Shown here piece by piece: positions 23,001 to 30,364 of a DNA stretch of 64,000 nucleotides. The stretch is taken from NCBI GenBank assembly GCA_015099395.1, contig AP024096.1, positions 6,985,485-7,049,484 on the forward strand, given 5' to 3'. Position 1 is the stretch's first letter. The number at the start of each line of letters is the position of its first letter. Made by a program: the position numbers and the translations under genes. The notes under the pieces were generated by a model. The model saw only the letters and a list, made by a program, of their open reading frames with translations, was not told where the DNA came from and did no database searches. This DNA is from Ktedonobacteria bacterium brp13 (GTDB lineage Bacteria > Chloroflexota > Ktedonobacteria > Ktedonobacterales > Ktedonobacteraceae).

Positions 23001-24838
23001 ATGCATTGCCTCTCAGTTCGAATGGTAAGGTGGATCGCCGACAACTGTCTGGCTTAGAACCAACTCTGGCAATGGGCCACATGGCGTTGAGTGAGCCTCG
23101 CAGTCCAATTGAGGAAATGCTGCTCAAGATATGGCGAGATCTGCTCACTCAGCCAACATTAGGTATCCATGACAACTTCTTTGCCGTCGGTGGACATTCT
23201 TTGCTGGCAACGCGCCTTATTGCACAAATACGGGCTGTACTGCAAATAGACATCCCTGTGCGCCTGGTGTTTGATGCGCCAACTGTAGCAGAATTAGCGC
23301 AAAGTGTCGCATTAGCATTAGGGAAAAATGTCGGGCAAAAGATTCCACCGCTGGTCGCGATGGAGCGTCCTGAGGCGATTCCCCTCTCTTTTGCACAACA
23401 ACGACTCTGGTTTGTGGATCAGTTGCAGCCTGGAAATAGCGCTTATCTCATTCCACGTGCCCAACGTTTTCTGGGACCTATGCACATGCAGGCCCTGGAG
23501 AGGGGATTAGAAGAGCTTACTCGTAGGCATGAGAGCCTGAGAACAACATTCACTGTACACTCAGGCCAACCAGTGCAAGTAATTCATCCTGCGGAGCGCT
23601 ATTGCTTGCCTTTGATCGATTTGCAAGGATTGCCAGGAGAGCAGCAAGAGGCCGAAGCACGACACTTGAGTAGGCTAGAAGCACGGCAACCTTGCAATCT
23701 AGAGCAAGGACCATTGTTGCGTACCTATCTGATACGACTTAATGACCAGGAGCATGTCTTGCTCTTGACGCTGCATCACATTATTACGGATGGGTGGTCC
23801 AATGAAGTCGTAGTGGATGAGTTAGCCTCGCTGTACCGGGCGTATAGGGATGGACAACCTTCACCTCTTTCTCCACTCCCAATTCAGTACGCTGACTATG
23901 CACTCTGGCAGCGGCAGTGGTTGCAAGGTGAGGAACTAGATGCACAGCTGGACTATTGGATACGGCAGTTGGGAGGGAGCCGCCCAATCGAACTTCCTAT
24001 CGATTATGTTCGCCCCGCTATCGCAAGTTCACGCGGAGCTGTCCATGCTTTCGCCCTCTCAGAAGATTTGTCACAAGCTGTGATGGCACTGAGTCGCGAA
24101 GAAGGTGTGACTCTGTTTATGACACTTCTGGCCGCGTTTCAGGTATTGTTTTATCGCTATACAGGGCAAGCAGATGTTGTCATTGGTACAGATAGTACGA
24201 ACCGTAATCATGTCGAGACTGAAGGTATTGTCGGTTTTTTTGTGAACCTATTAGCACTGCGGGTTGATTTAAGTGGTCGGCCCACATTCCAAGAAGTACT
24301 CAAACGCGTACGTGCAGTCGTATTAGGTGCTTACACTCACTGTGACACTCCGTTTGAGCTCCTGGTTGAGAAACTGGCTCCAGATCATCATCTAGAGCGT
24401 ATGCCTCTTGTCCAGGCATTGTTTGTCTTGCAAAATATCCCAGTAAGAGCGCAAGATCTTGCTGAACTACAGGTAGAAAGTAAGGCTCTGGATCAGCAGT
24501 TACTGCCGCAGCCTGAGCTTGATAAGGAAGCAGTGGTGAAGTTTGATGTGGCGTTGTTTATGCAAGAACACGCTGGCAAGCTTTTTGGGACATTGAACTA
24601 TCGTCTCGATTTATTTCAGGCGCGTACTATCGCTACGATGATGGCTCGCTTTGTAACATTGCTCCAGAGTATAACGGACCAGCCAGATATCCCTATTGAT
24701 TTGCTCGCCATGATCTCACAAGCTGAGCAAGAACAGCAGCAGCAGGAAGAGCAAAAACGTCGAAAATCATTACGTATGCACAGTGGAGGGTGGCTTGATT
24801 TCCCGGCTATAGATATTGCTCAAAACAAAAATGAATAG
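20051..24838 (+). CDS. NRPS: C-A(Asn)-T-C
   Basis: 1595 aa (the second ATG at 20054 is equally possible). A short basic leader (QRRRILQRLQKK) of about 45 residues precedes a condensation domain (46-470; PLSFAQQRLWFLDQM, HHIITDQWS near 177, with Gln for the usual Gly). The adenylation domain (490-1010; YTSGSTGRPKG, NEYGPTET, YKTGDV) reads D-L-T-K-I-G-E-V-G-K, an Asn-type code. The carrier (VGGHSLLATRL near 1047) is followed by a second condensation domain (1110-1540) with an intact HHIITDGWS near 1242. The C-terminal tail is rich in Gln, Glu, Lys and Arg (EEQKRRKSLR). As in the two other C-ended synthetases here, the terminal C domain has no A domain behind it on the same chain. It should serve the interface-A-T module of the next protein. 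Confidence 0.92.
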   Translation: MMNDARPGTALTVEQRRRILQRLQKKPIDALHAPIHPYKRETNTFPLSFAQQRLWFLDQMEPGSTAYILSRVQRFRDYLSMEALEHSLEDMMQRHEMLRTTFEERDGQPVQIIQRTGRHTFPVIDMQGLGHAARDSEIQRLIRQEAQNPFNLAQGPLFRMALVRSAAQEHVMLLTLHHIITDQWSNEILVRELTALYQAHLTGQSLSLAVLPIQYADYALWQQQWLQGQVLETQLTYWRKQLAGVAPLELPFDHPRPAVQTYRGATQTQLVPAVVLTQLQMLSQQEGTTLFMLLLAAFQVLLLRYTGQSDISVGTPIANRTRAEIEGVIGFFVNTLVMRSDLSGNPTFQQFLGSVREVCLQAYAHQDIPFEKVVEALEPERDLSHTPLFQVMFVLQNALREQGERSREAQEPLLTESTNSKFDLTLSIRESRQGLICSLEYNIDLFKAATITRLFQHWQVLLEGLVQNAQAHISDVPLLTVSEREQLVVAWNDTQAAYPEHLCLHNLFEQQVARTPDAIALEYEDEQVTYKRLDRLANQVAHYIQRLGVGPDVLVGVGLERSFALVIGILGILKAGGAYVPLDTTYPRQRLVSIIEEAHISIVLTMSQFRENLPVVEHVVCLDREWSIISSFPGEEPPSTTTLPANLAYVIYTSGSTGRPKGVMIPHQGVVHYVDWSSKYYEVIAGSGSPVHSPLSFDLTVTSLFPALVVGRRLVLVPEAPGIESLSQVLRQQNEFSLLKITPAHLDLLGQVLQPEDFSTAAKALIIGGEALHSDSVRVWRESVPTIRLINEYGPTETVVGCCIYEIAQDEKLVGAVPIGRPLPNTQIYLLDAQLQLVPFGVPGELYIGGVGLGRGYLNRPDLTAERFIANPFSTEPGRCLYKTGDVARYRAADGTLEYLGRIDNQVKLRGYRIELAEIEAVLRQDPQVVDCAALLQEEGVGGPRLISYVVERTSGTLTAEVLTGMLRKYFPIYMLPSAFIMVDALPLSSNGKVDRRQLSGLEPTLAMGHMALSEPRSPIEEMLLKIWRDLLTQPTLGIHDNFFAVGGHSLLATRLIAQIRAVLQIDIPVRLVFDAPTVAELAQSVALALGKNVGQKIPPLVAMERPEAIPLSFAQQRLWFVDQLQPGNSAYLIPRAQRFLGPMHMQALERGLEELTRRHESLRTTFTVHSGQPVQVIHPAERYCLPLIDLQGLPGEQQEAEARHLSRLEARQPCNLEQGPLLRTYLIRLNDQEHVLLLTLHHIITDGWSNEVVVDELASLYRAYRDGQPSPLSPLPIQYADYALWQRQWLQGEELDAQLDYWIRQLGGSRPIELPIDYVRPAIASSRGAVHAFALSEDLSQAVMALSREEGVTLFMTLLAAFQVLFYRYTGQADVVIGTDSTNRNHVETEGIVGFFVNLLALRVDLSGRPTFQEVLKRVRAVVLGAYTHCDTPFELLVEKLAPDHHLERMPLVQALFVLQNIPVRAQDLAELQVESKALDQQLLPQPELDKEAVVKFDVALFMQEHAGKLFGTLNYRLDLFQARTIATMMARFVTLLQSITDQPDIPIDLLAMISQAEQEQQQQEEQKRRKSLRMHSGGWLDFPAIDIAQNKNE

Positions 24839-24916
24839 CAGATAGCTTCATAGGGAGAAAAAGAAGCATTGTATAGCTTAGGCCATAATGTATTAAGATA
24901 AGGAGCGTGAAAATCA

Positions 24917-27900
24917 ATGTCAACGATTGCTTTGAAAGGAGCACACCTTTCTTTCCAACAGGAACGTGTGTGGTCATTCCAGCAAGGAAACCAAACGTAT
25001 CGTTCTCAGTGTACTGTAGTAATAAATGGCGAGCTCAATTTCCGGGTTTTTGCACAAGCGCTCCAACAGATCGTGGAGCAGCATACCATTTTTCAAACAG
25101 TGTTTTATGCACTACCAGGTATGGATATACCTGTTCAGGTACTGGGTCATCAGGTTGAACTCAGTTGCCCTATTATCGATTTGGAAGGGATCGCTAGCGC
25201 GGAGCGGGATATCTTGCTTGAATCTCTGCTAATGTCGTTTCAGGAAGAGGCTTTTGATCTGAAGCATGGTCCACTCTTGCGTCCGATCTTGTTTCGTCTT
25301 TCAGCACAAACTGCGCTTTTGTTTATGAGTTTATCCGCATTGTATGCAGATGCCGCAACGTTGCCGCTGTTAATTACTGATCTGGTGAACAAATACTCTG
25401 CGAACTCTCCAGAGCAGGATGCTGATGAGGAGCCACTCCAATATACGGACGTTTCTGCCTGGCAGAAGCAGCAAAGTGCCATAGAGAGTGAGGAGTCGAA
25501 ACTTGCAGATGAATTCTGGGGAAAAATCGATTGGACTCAGCTAGCACAGATGCAAAGTCGGCTCGAGAAAATCGGTATAGTGGAAAGCAAGCATCCGCAT
25601 GGAAGCTATCAGACATCATTTGAGCCAGTGTCTATTCCATTGATTGTAGATGATCTTCTCTCTACACGCCTCATTGCTTTAGCATCGTCCTACAAAGTTA
25701 CAGTTGAGTCTGTGCTGTTGACCTGCTGGCTGGTAGTCCTCAGGAGATTAACTGATGAACCACAAGGTGTTATTGGTGTCGCTTGTGATGGAAGAAGCTT
25801 AGATGAGCTCGCTACGTTACCTGGGCTCTACACACGTTTTGTCCCTTTTAGTACGTATATAGAGGATCGTTGGTCCTTTGAGCGAGAATTGGGCTTTATT
25901 GAATCGGCACTCCAGTTGGCCAGACAATATCAAGATTACTTCTCGTGGCCTGATACGTTGAACGATAATCAGGATCTTGCTACTCATAATATGTTTCCTG
26001 TTGTATTTGAACAGGAGTATTGGCCTGACTCATTTACTAGCAGAGATTTAAAGCTTCAATTTGAGCGGTGTTTTTGTTGTACTGAGCCCTTTGTGCTTAA
26101 ATTAAGTTCCTTACAGGTGGGAAAACGTTTGCATCTTGAGTTACAGTATGATGCACGTTATGTCTCTAGCGAGAGTGTAAAGTATTTAGCTGAGATTGTA
26201 CAAACGCTTCTATCTGATGTTGTGAGGCAGCCACAGGAACAGATGGGTGCTCTCTCACTGCTTAATAATAGTGAGCGTCGCCATTTGCTCACCTCTTTTA
26301 GCGCACCGCAACGTACATGGTCAGCGCAGGGACTGCATCAACTCTTTGAGGCGCAAGCTCAGCGTCATCCTGATCAACTGGCAGTCATCGGTCTTCAGGA
26401 GCAATTGACCTATGGACAGCTGAATGAGCAGGCCAACCAACTTGCTTATGTCTTGCGACAGTGGGGTGTTGGACCGAATGTACTGGTAGGACTCTGCTTG
26501 TCGCGTCAGGCACGGATGCTGGTAGGGATGCTGGGTATCCTCAAAGCAGGAGGAGCCTATCTTCCTTTGGATGTTAGTAGCCCTCTTACACGATTGCACT
26601 ATCAACTTCAGGATAGTCAAGCGGCGTTGCTGCTGACACAGGAGGAATTGCTTGAGCAGTTGCCTGCCTGGGGGTATCGTACTCTTTGTTTTGAGGAGTT
26701 GGATGCTGAATTGGCGAGTGCTCCAATGGAGAATCTCCAGATAGAAAGTCACGGAGAGGATCTGGCATATGTGATCTATACCTCCGGCTCAACGGGCCAA
26801 CCCAAAGGCGTGCTGATACGGCAGCGTAGCGTGGTGAACTACACGCGAGCGCTCTGCGAAACGTTCGGATCTGTTCCCGGCTGGCACTATGCGACGGTCT
26901 CGACGCTGGCAGCCGATCTGGGCAATACGGCGATCTTCTGTGCACTGGCCTCTGGAGGTTGTGTCCAGGTGTTGCCGTATGAGATCGTGACCTCAGGAGA
27001 AGCGATGGCGAGGTGGGCCGCCCAGCACCCTATCGATGTGCTCAAGATTGTTCCTTCGCATCTCTCGGCCTTGTTGGAGAGTACACGAGCGCATGAATTC
27101 TTGCCACGTCGGGCCCTGGTCCTGGGTGGAGAAGCGTTGCCCGGCGTGTTGGTGGAGCGGGTACGACGGCAAGGGGCAACGTGCCAGATCTACAACCATT
27201 ATGGTCCGACTGAGACGACGATTGGTGTGCTGGTCAATGCGGTCAGTTCCCAGGTACGCGAGGATGCGCTGGTGGCGCTGGGACGTCCCATCACTAATAC
27301 GCAGGTGTATGTGCTGGATCGACGTCTGCAATTGGTGCCACGTGGGGTGATCGGAGAGCTGTATATCGGAGGATCAGGGGTGGCGCAGGGATATCAGGGG
27401 CAGGTGGAACAGACGGCGGAACGTTTTGTGCCGCATCCGTACAGTGAGGTTGGAGGAGAGCGACTCTACCGGACGGGAGATCTGGTGCGCTATGGGCAGG
27501 GAGAGCAGATTGAGTTTGTGGGGAGGCAGGATGGGCAGGTGAAGCTGCGTGGCTATCGTATCGAACTGGGCGAGATTGAAGTAGCTCTGCGGCAACATGC
27601 GGAGGTACGAGACGGCGTGGTAGTGCTACGAGAAGATGTATCTGGCGAGCCACAACTTGTCGGCTATGTTGTGCTTCGACATCTTCCTATACCGACTGAT
27701 CTGAATCTACGTTCCTTTATGCAGGAACGTTTGCCTGATTATATGGTTCCCTCTGCATTTGTCTACTTGAAGTTTCTGCCGTTGACTGCGAACGGGAAGA
27801 TTGATCGGAGACAGTTGCTTGCAGGCAAGGGAGAAGATGTCAATGCCGCAACATCCCTGATTGATGCAAGCAGTCCATTGAGAACCATAATACAGCCACG

Positions 27901-29026
27901 CGACGCACTTGAAATGCAATTATTGCAGATCTGGGAAGATACTTTACCTCTTCGGCCTATTAGTGTCCTCGATAATTTTTTTGACATTGGGGGACACTCT
28001 CTTTTAGCCGTACGACTTATGTCCCATATCGCGGAACGTTTGGAGCGTAATCTGGACCTGACCGTTCTTTTCCAGCATCCGACAATTGCTGCGTTAGCTG
28101 TTGTCTTGCGTCAGCAGGCGATTCCTAAGAATGAACCTTTGTTAGCCGCCATTCAAACGCAAGGTTCCAGAATACCATTTTTCTGTGTTCATCCGGCTGG
28201 TGGTACTGCTTTTCGTTACGTGAATCTCGCCCGTTGTTTAGGTCCGGACCAGCCTTTCTATGGTCTGCACTCGCCATTTGGTATTGATGTGGAGGGAACG
28301 GAACTTATCGTAGGGGAGACCCTGGAGGAGATCGCTGCTCATTATATTGAAGCCATACAGACAGTGCAACCACAAGGGCCCTATCTTTTAGGTGGATGGT
28401 CTTTAGGAGGCGTTATTGCTTTTGAGATGGCACAACAGTTGCAAAGACAAGGCCATGAGATCGGTGTGCTTGCTATCTTCGATAGCGTTATCGCTGATCC
28501 CCAGAGTCGACAAAAAGCTATCGAGGAAGTCATTGATCTGAGCGATGCTGGCGTCGTAAAAGACTTTATCAGTGCTGCCGGTATAAAAGTTCCAGATGAT
28601 TTTTATCAATGGGAGATTGGCGAGCAGCTCAAGTATGTTGTGGCACAAGCGAAAGAGGAACACATTATCCCAGAAGATTCAAGCATTGATCTTGTACGAG
28701 TTTTTACACGTATAAGAATAATGACCAAGCATGTTGTACATGTATATGATGCAGAATATTATACAGGCAAAATCGATTATTTTTTGTCTGGTAGTCTATC
28801 AGGTGATTTTAATGAATATGGAGAATATTTGGATAGAACCGAGGATGTAACAGAACATGGAGCAGAGCCAAAACGCCTGCAACAGTGGCGCGAATTGGCA
28901 AAAGGAGACATGGCGGTCCATCATGTTACTGGGCGTCATGTAGAAATCATGGATGAACCACATGTACAAGTAGTAGCTCATGAACTTGAGAAGTGTATTG
29001 ATGAAGTTTATGCGCAACGTGCGTAA
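24917..29026 (+). CDS. Terminal NRPS: degenerate C (interface-like)-A(Asp)-T-TE
   Basis: 1369 aa, behind AAGGAG at 24899. Residues 1-440 are condensation-like with SALYADAAT near 140 instead of HHxxxDG. The adenylation domain (455-970; YTSGSTGQPKG, NHYGPTET, YRTGDL, NGKIDRR) reads D-L-T-K-V-G-H-I-G, again the Asp code. The carrier has IGGHSLLAVRL near 1025. A type I thioesterase closes the protein (1095-1365): nucleophile in GWSLGG near 1160, and the final His in TGRHVEIM near 1335. It should release the peptide by hydrolysis or cyclization. The core of the A domain (about 26790-27640) is more GC-rich than the rest of the gene. The next gene is 182 bases away and a strong hairpin intervenes, so this ends the synthetase operon. 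Confidence 0.94.
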   Translation: MSTIALKGAHLSFQQERVWSFQQGNQTYRSQCTVVINGELNFRVFAQALQQIVEQHTIFQTVFYALPGMDIPVQVLGHQVELSCPIIDLEGIASAERDILLESLLMSFQEEAFDLKHGPLLRPILFRLSAQTALLFMSLSALYADAATLPLLITDLVNKYSANSPEQDADEEPLQYTDVSAWQKQQSAIESEESKLADEFWGKIDWTQLAQMQSRLEKIGIVESKHPHGSYQTSFEPVSIPLIVDDLLSTRLIALASSYKVTVESVLLTCWLVVLRRLTDEPQGVIGVACDGRSLDELATLPGLYTRFVPFSTYIEDRWSFERELGFIESALQLARQYQDYFSWPDTLNDNQDLATHNMFPVVFEQEYWPDSFTSRDLKLQFERCFCCTEPFVLKLSSLQVGKRLHLELQYDARYVSSESVKYLAEIVQTLLSDVVRQPQEQMGALSLLNNSERRHLLTSFSAPQRTWSAQGLHQLFEAQAQRHPDQLAVIGLQEQLTYGQLNEQANQLAYVLRQWGVGPNVLVGLCLSRQARMLVGMLGILKAGGAYLPLDVSSPLTRLHYQLQDSQAALLLTQEELLEQLPAWGYRTLCFEELDAELASAPMENLQIESHGEDLAYVIYTSGSTGQPKGVLIRQRSVVNYTRALCETFGSVPGWHYATVSTLAADLGNTAIFCALASGGCVQVLPYEIVTSGEAMARWAAQHPIDVLKIVPSHLSALLESTRAHEFLPRRALVLGGEALPGVLVERVRRQGATCQIYNHYGPTETTIGVLVNAVSSQVREDALVALGRPITNTQVYVLDRRLQLVPRGVIGELYIGGSGVAQGYQGQVEQTAERFVPHPYSEVGGERLYRTGDLVRYGQGEQIEFVGRQDGQVKLRGYRIELGEIEVALRQHAEVRDGVVVLREDVSGEPQLVGYVVLRHLPIPTDLNLRSFMQERLPDYMVPSAFVYLKFLPLTANGKIDRRQLLAGKGEDVNAATSLIDASSPLRTIIQPRDALEMQLLQIWEDTLPLRPISVLDNFFDIGGHSLLAVRLMSHIAERLERNLDLTVLFQHPTIAALAVVLRQQAIPKNEPLLAAIQTQGSRIPFFCVHPAGGTAFRYVNLARCLGPDQPFYGLHSPFGIDVEGTELIVGETLEEIAAHYIEAIQTVQPQGPYLLGGWSLGGVIAFEMAQQLQRQGHEIGVLAIFDSVIADPQSRQKAIEEVIDLSDAGVVKDFISAAGIKVPDDFYQWEIGEQLKYVVAQAKEEHIIPEDSSIDLVRVFTRIRIMTKHVVHVYDAEYYTGKIDYFLSGSLSGDFNEYGEYLDRTEDVTEHGAEPKRLQQWRELAKGDMAVHHVTGRHVEIMDEPHVQVVAHELEKCIDEVYAQRA

Positions 29027-29123
29027 GTTCGTTCAGAAAACCTGGCTTTGTGAAAATATACATAGGATAGGAAGTAAGTCTTGTACTTAATGAATTTTAC
29101 AAACGAATGGATATTATCTAGAG

Positions 29124-29155
29124 AAAAGTCAGTACATATGATTGTACTGACTTTT
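29124..29155 (+). terminator. Hairpin terminator after the NRPS operon
   Basis: Perfect 13-bp inverted repeat: AAAAGTCAGTACA and its complement around a 6-base loop, with the right arm ending in CTTTT. It lies 98 bases after the last synthetase and 54 before the sbnA-like gene. The U tract is short, so it could attenuate rather than fully stop transcription. Confidence 0.7.
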
Positions 29156-29208
29156 CCCCGGCTATTCAATCAAAAACCGTGTTATGCACTATATAGAGGA
29201 TTTAGGAT

Positions 29209-30222
29209 ATGAAAACAGTACATGAGCGGCAGCTTGCTCAACCTCTGGGTTATGGTATTGGAAATACACCTTTACAGGCAATTACCTTCTCTATGCAGGG
29301 AGTTGCACACACCATTCACTTGAAGCTTGAGGGTTTTAATCCTACACACTCTATGAAAGATCGAACCGCCTACTCTCTTGTGCAAAAGTTAGAGGATCAA
29401 GGTAAACTGAATGAAAACTCAACCATCGTAGAGTCAACCTCTGGCAACTTAGGTGTTGCAATGGCGCGCCTATGTCAGTTGAAAGGCTATAAATTTCTTG
29501 CCGTTGTGGATCCAAAAACAACAGCAGAGAACCTTGCGAAGTTGCAAACCTTTGGGGCACAGGTGGATATTGTGAGAGAGCCAGATGAAAACAATGGCTA
29601 TCTCCTATCAAGATTAGCTCATATTCAAAAGATAATAGTAGATCATCCAGACTATGTCTGGACAAATCAATATGATAATCCTGCTAATCCATCTATTCAT
29701 TATAGCTCAACAGGTCCAGAGATATATACGCAAATGAATCAAAAGATTGATGCGATTTTTGTACCAACCTCAACAGGTGGTACATTAGCTGGCATCGGGA
29801 AGTTCTTTCGGGAGGTGCTCCCTTCTACGCAGATTATTGGTGTTGATGCCTTTGGTTCTGTCATTTTTGATACTCCCTCCGCTCCACGTAAATTAACTGG
29901 TATTGGATCTTCCCGTCGCTCAACCTTTTTACATAAGGAACTCTACGATGAGTACGTGCTGGTTAAGGATGAAGAGGCATTTGCTTTTTGTCGTTTGCTT
30001 TTCGCATCCACTGGTATTGCTGTGGGCGGTTCAAGTGGAGCTGTTCTCACTGCTTGTGCGCGCTATTTATCTCAACATAGATATGCGCAGCATGTTGTTT
30101 GCGTCTGTGCTGATCATGGCGATAATTATCGTTCTTCTATCTTTAATGATAGTTGGCTGAAAGAGCAAGCACTTGAGTTATTAGAAGCTCATCTGGGGAA
30201 TGTGGAGCAGATTTCACTGTAG
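29209..30222 (+). CDS. sbnA: SbnA-like PLP enzyme for 2,3-diaminopropionate synthesis
   Basis: 337 aa, fold type II PLP enzyme of the cysteine synthase family. The PLP lysine is in HSMKDRTAYS near residue 50, the substrate-binding Asn/Ser in STSGNLG near 82, and a Gly/Ser/Thr-rich phosphate loop in PTSTGGTLAG near 185. In staphylococcal staphyloferrin B synthesis, SbnA condenses O-phospho-L-serine with L-glutamate to N-(1-amino-1-carboxy-2-ethyl)-glutamate, and SbnB then oxidizes this to release L-2,3-diaminopropionate. The GSSRRS segment near 240 and the SbnB-like gene next to it argue for SbnA rather than a cysteine synthase. Its position behind the NRPS genes marks Dap as a likely building block. 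Confidence 0.85.
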   Translation: MKTVHERQLAQPLGYGIGNTPLQAITFSMQGVAHTIHLKLEGFNPTHSMKDRTAYSLVQKLEDQGKLNENSTIVESTSGNLGVAMARLCQLKGYKFLAVVDPKTTAENLAKLQTFGAQVDIVREPDENNGYLLSRLAHIQKIIVDHPDYVWTNQYDNPANPSIHYSSTGPEIYTQMNQKIDAIFVPTSTGGTLAGIGKFFREVLPSTQIIGVDAFGSVIFDTPSAPRKLTGIGSSRRSTFLHKELYDEYVLVKDEEAFAFCRLLFASTGIAVGGSSGAVLTACARYLSQHRYAQHVVCVCADHGDNYRSSIFNDSWLKEQALELLEAHLGNVEQISL

Positions 30223-30270
30223 CACTGTTTTCCCGTAAATATGTTGGCGAAGCCAGCAGGAGAAGTTGTC

Positions 30271-30346
30271 TACTTACTACTGATCCGAAAACTTGCGTGT
30301 GCGAGCACGAGCGACGCCGGTCGCGTTGGTTTTCGGAATAAGAGCT
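30271..30346. repeat. 76-bp dispersed palindromic repeat, copy 1
   Basis: In inverted orientation this matches 57162-57237 with about four mismatches over 76 bases. The ends form an inverted repeat (GTTTTCGG near one end, CCGAAAAC near the other). Inside are two further small dyads, GTGC-GA-GCAC and GCGAC-GCCG-GTCGC. It fills the gap between the sbnA- and sbnB-like genes and contains a spurious upstream start for the latter. Confidence 0.85.
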
Positions 30347-30364
30347 TATAGATGGAGATTTTAT

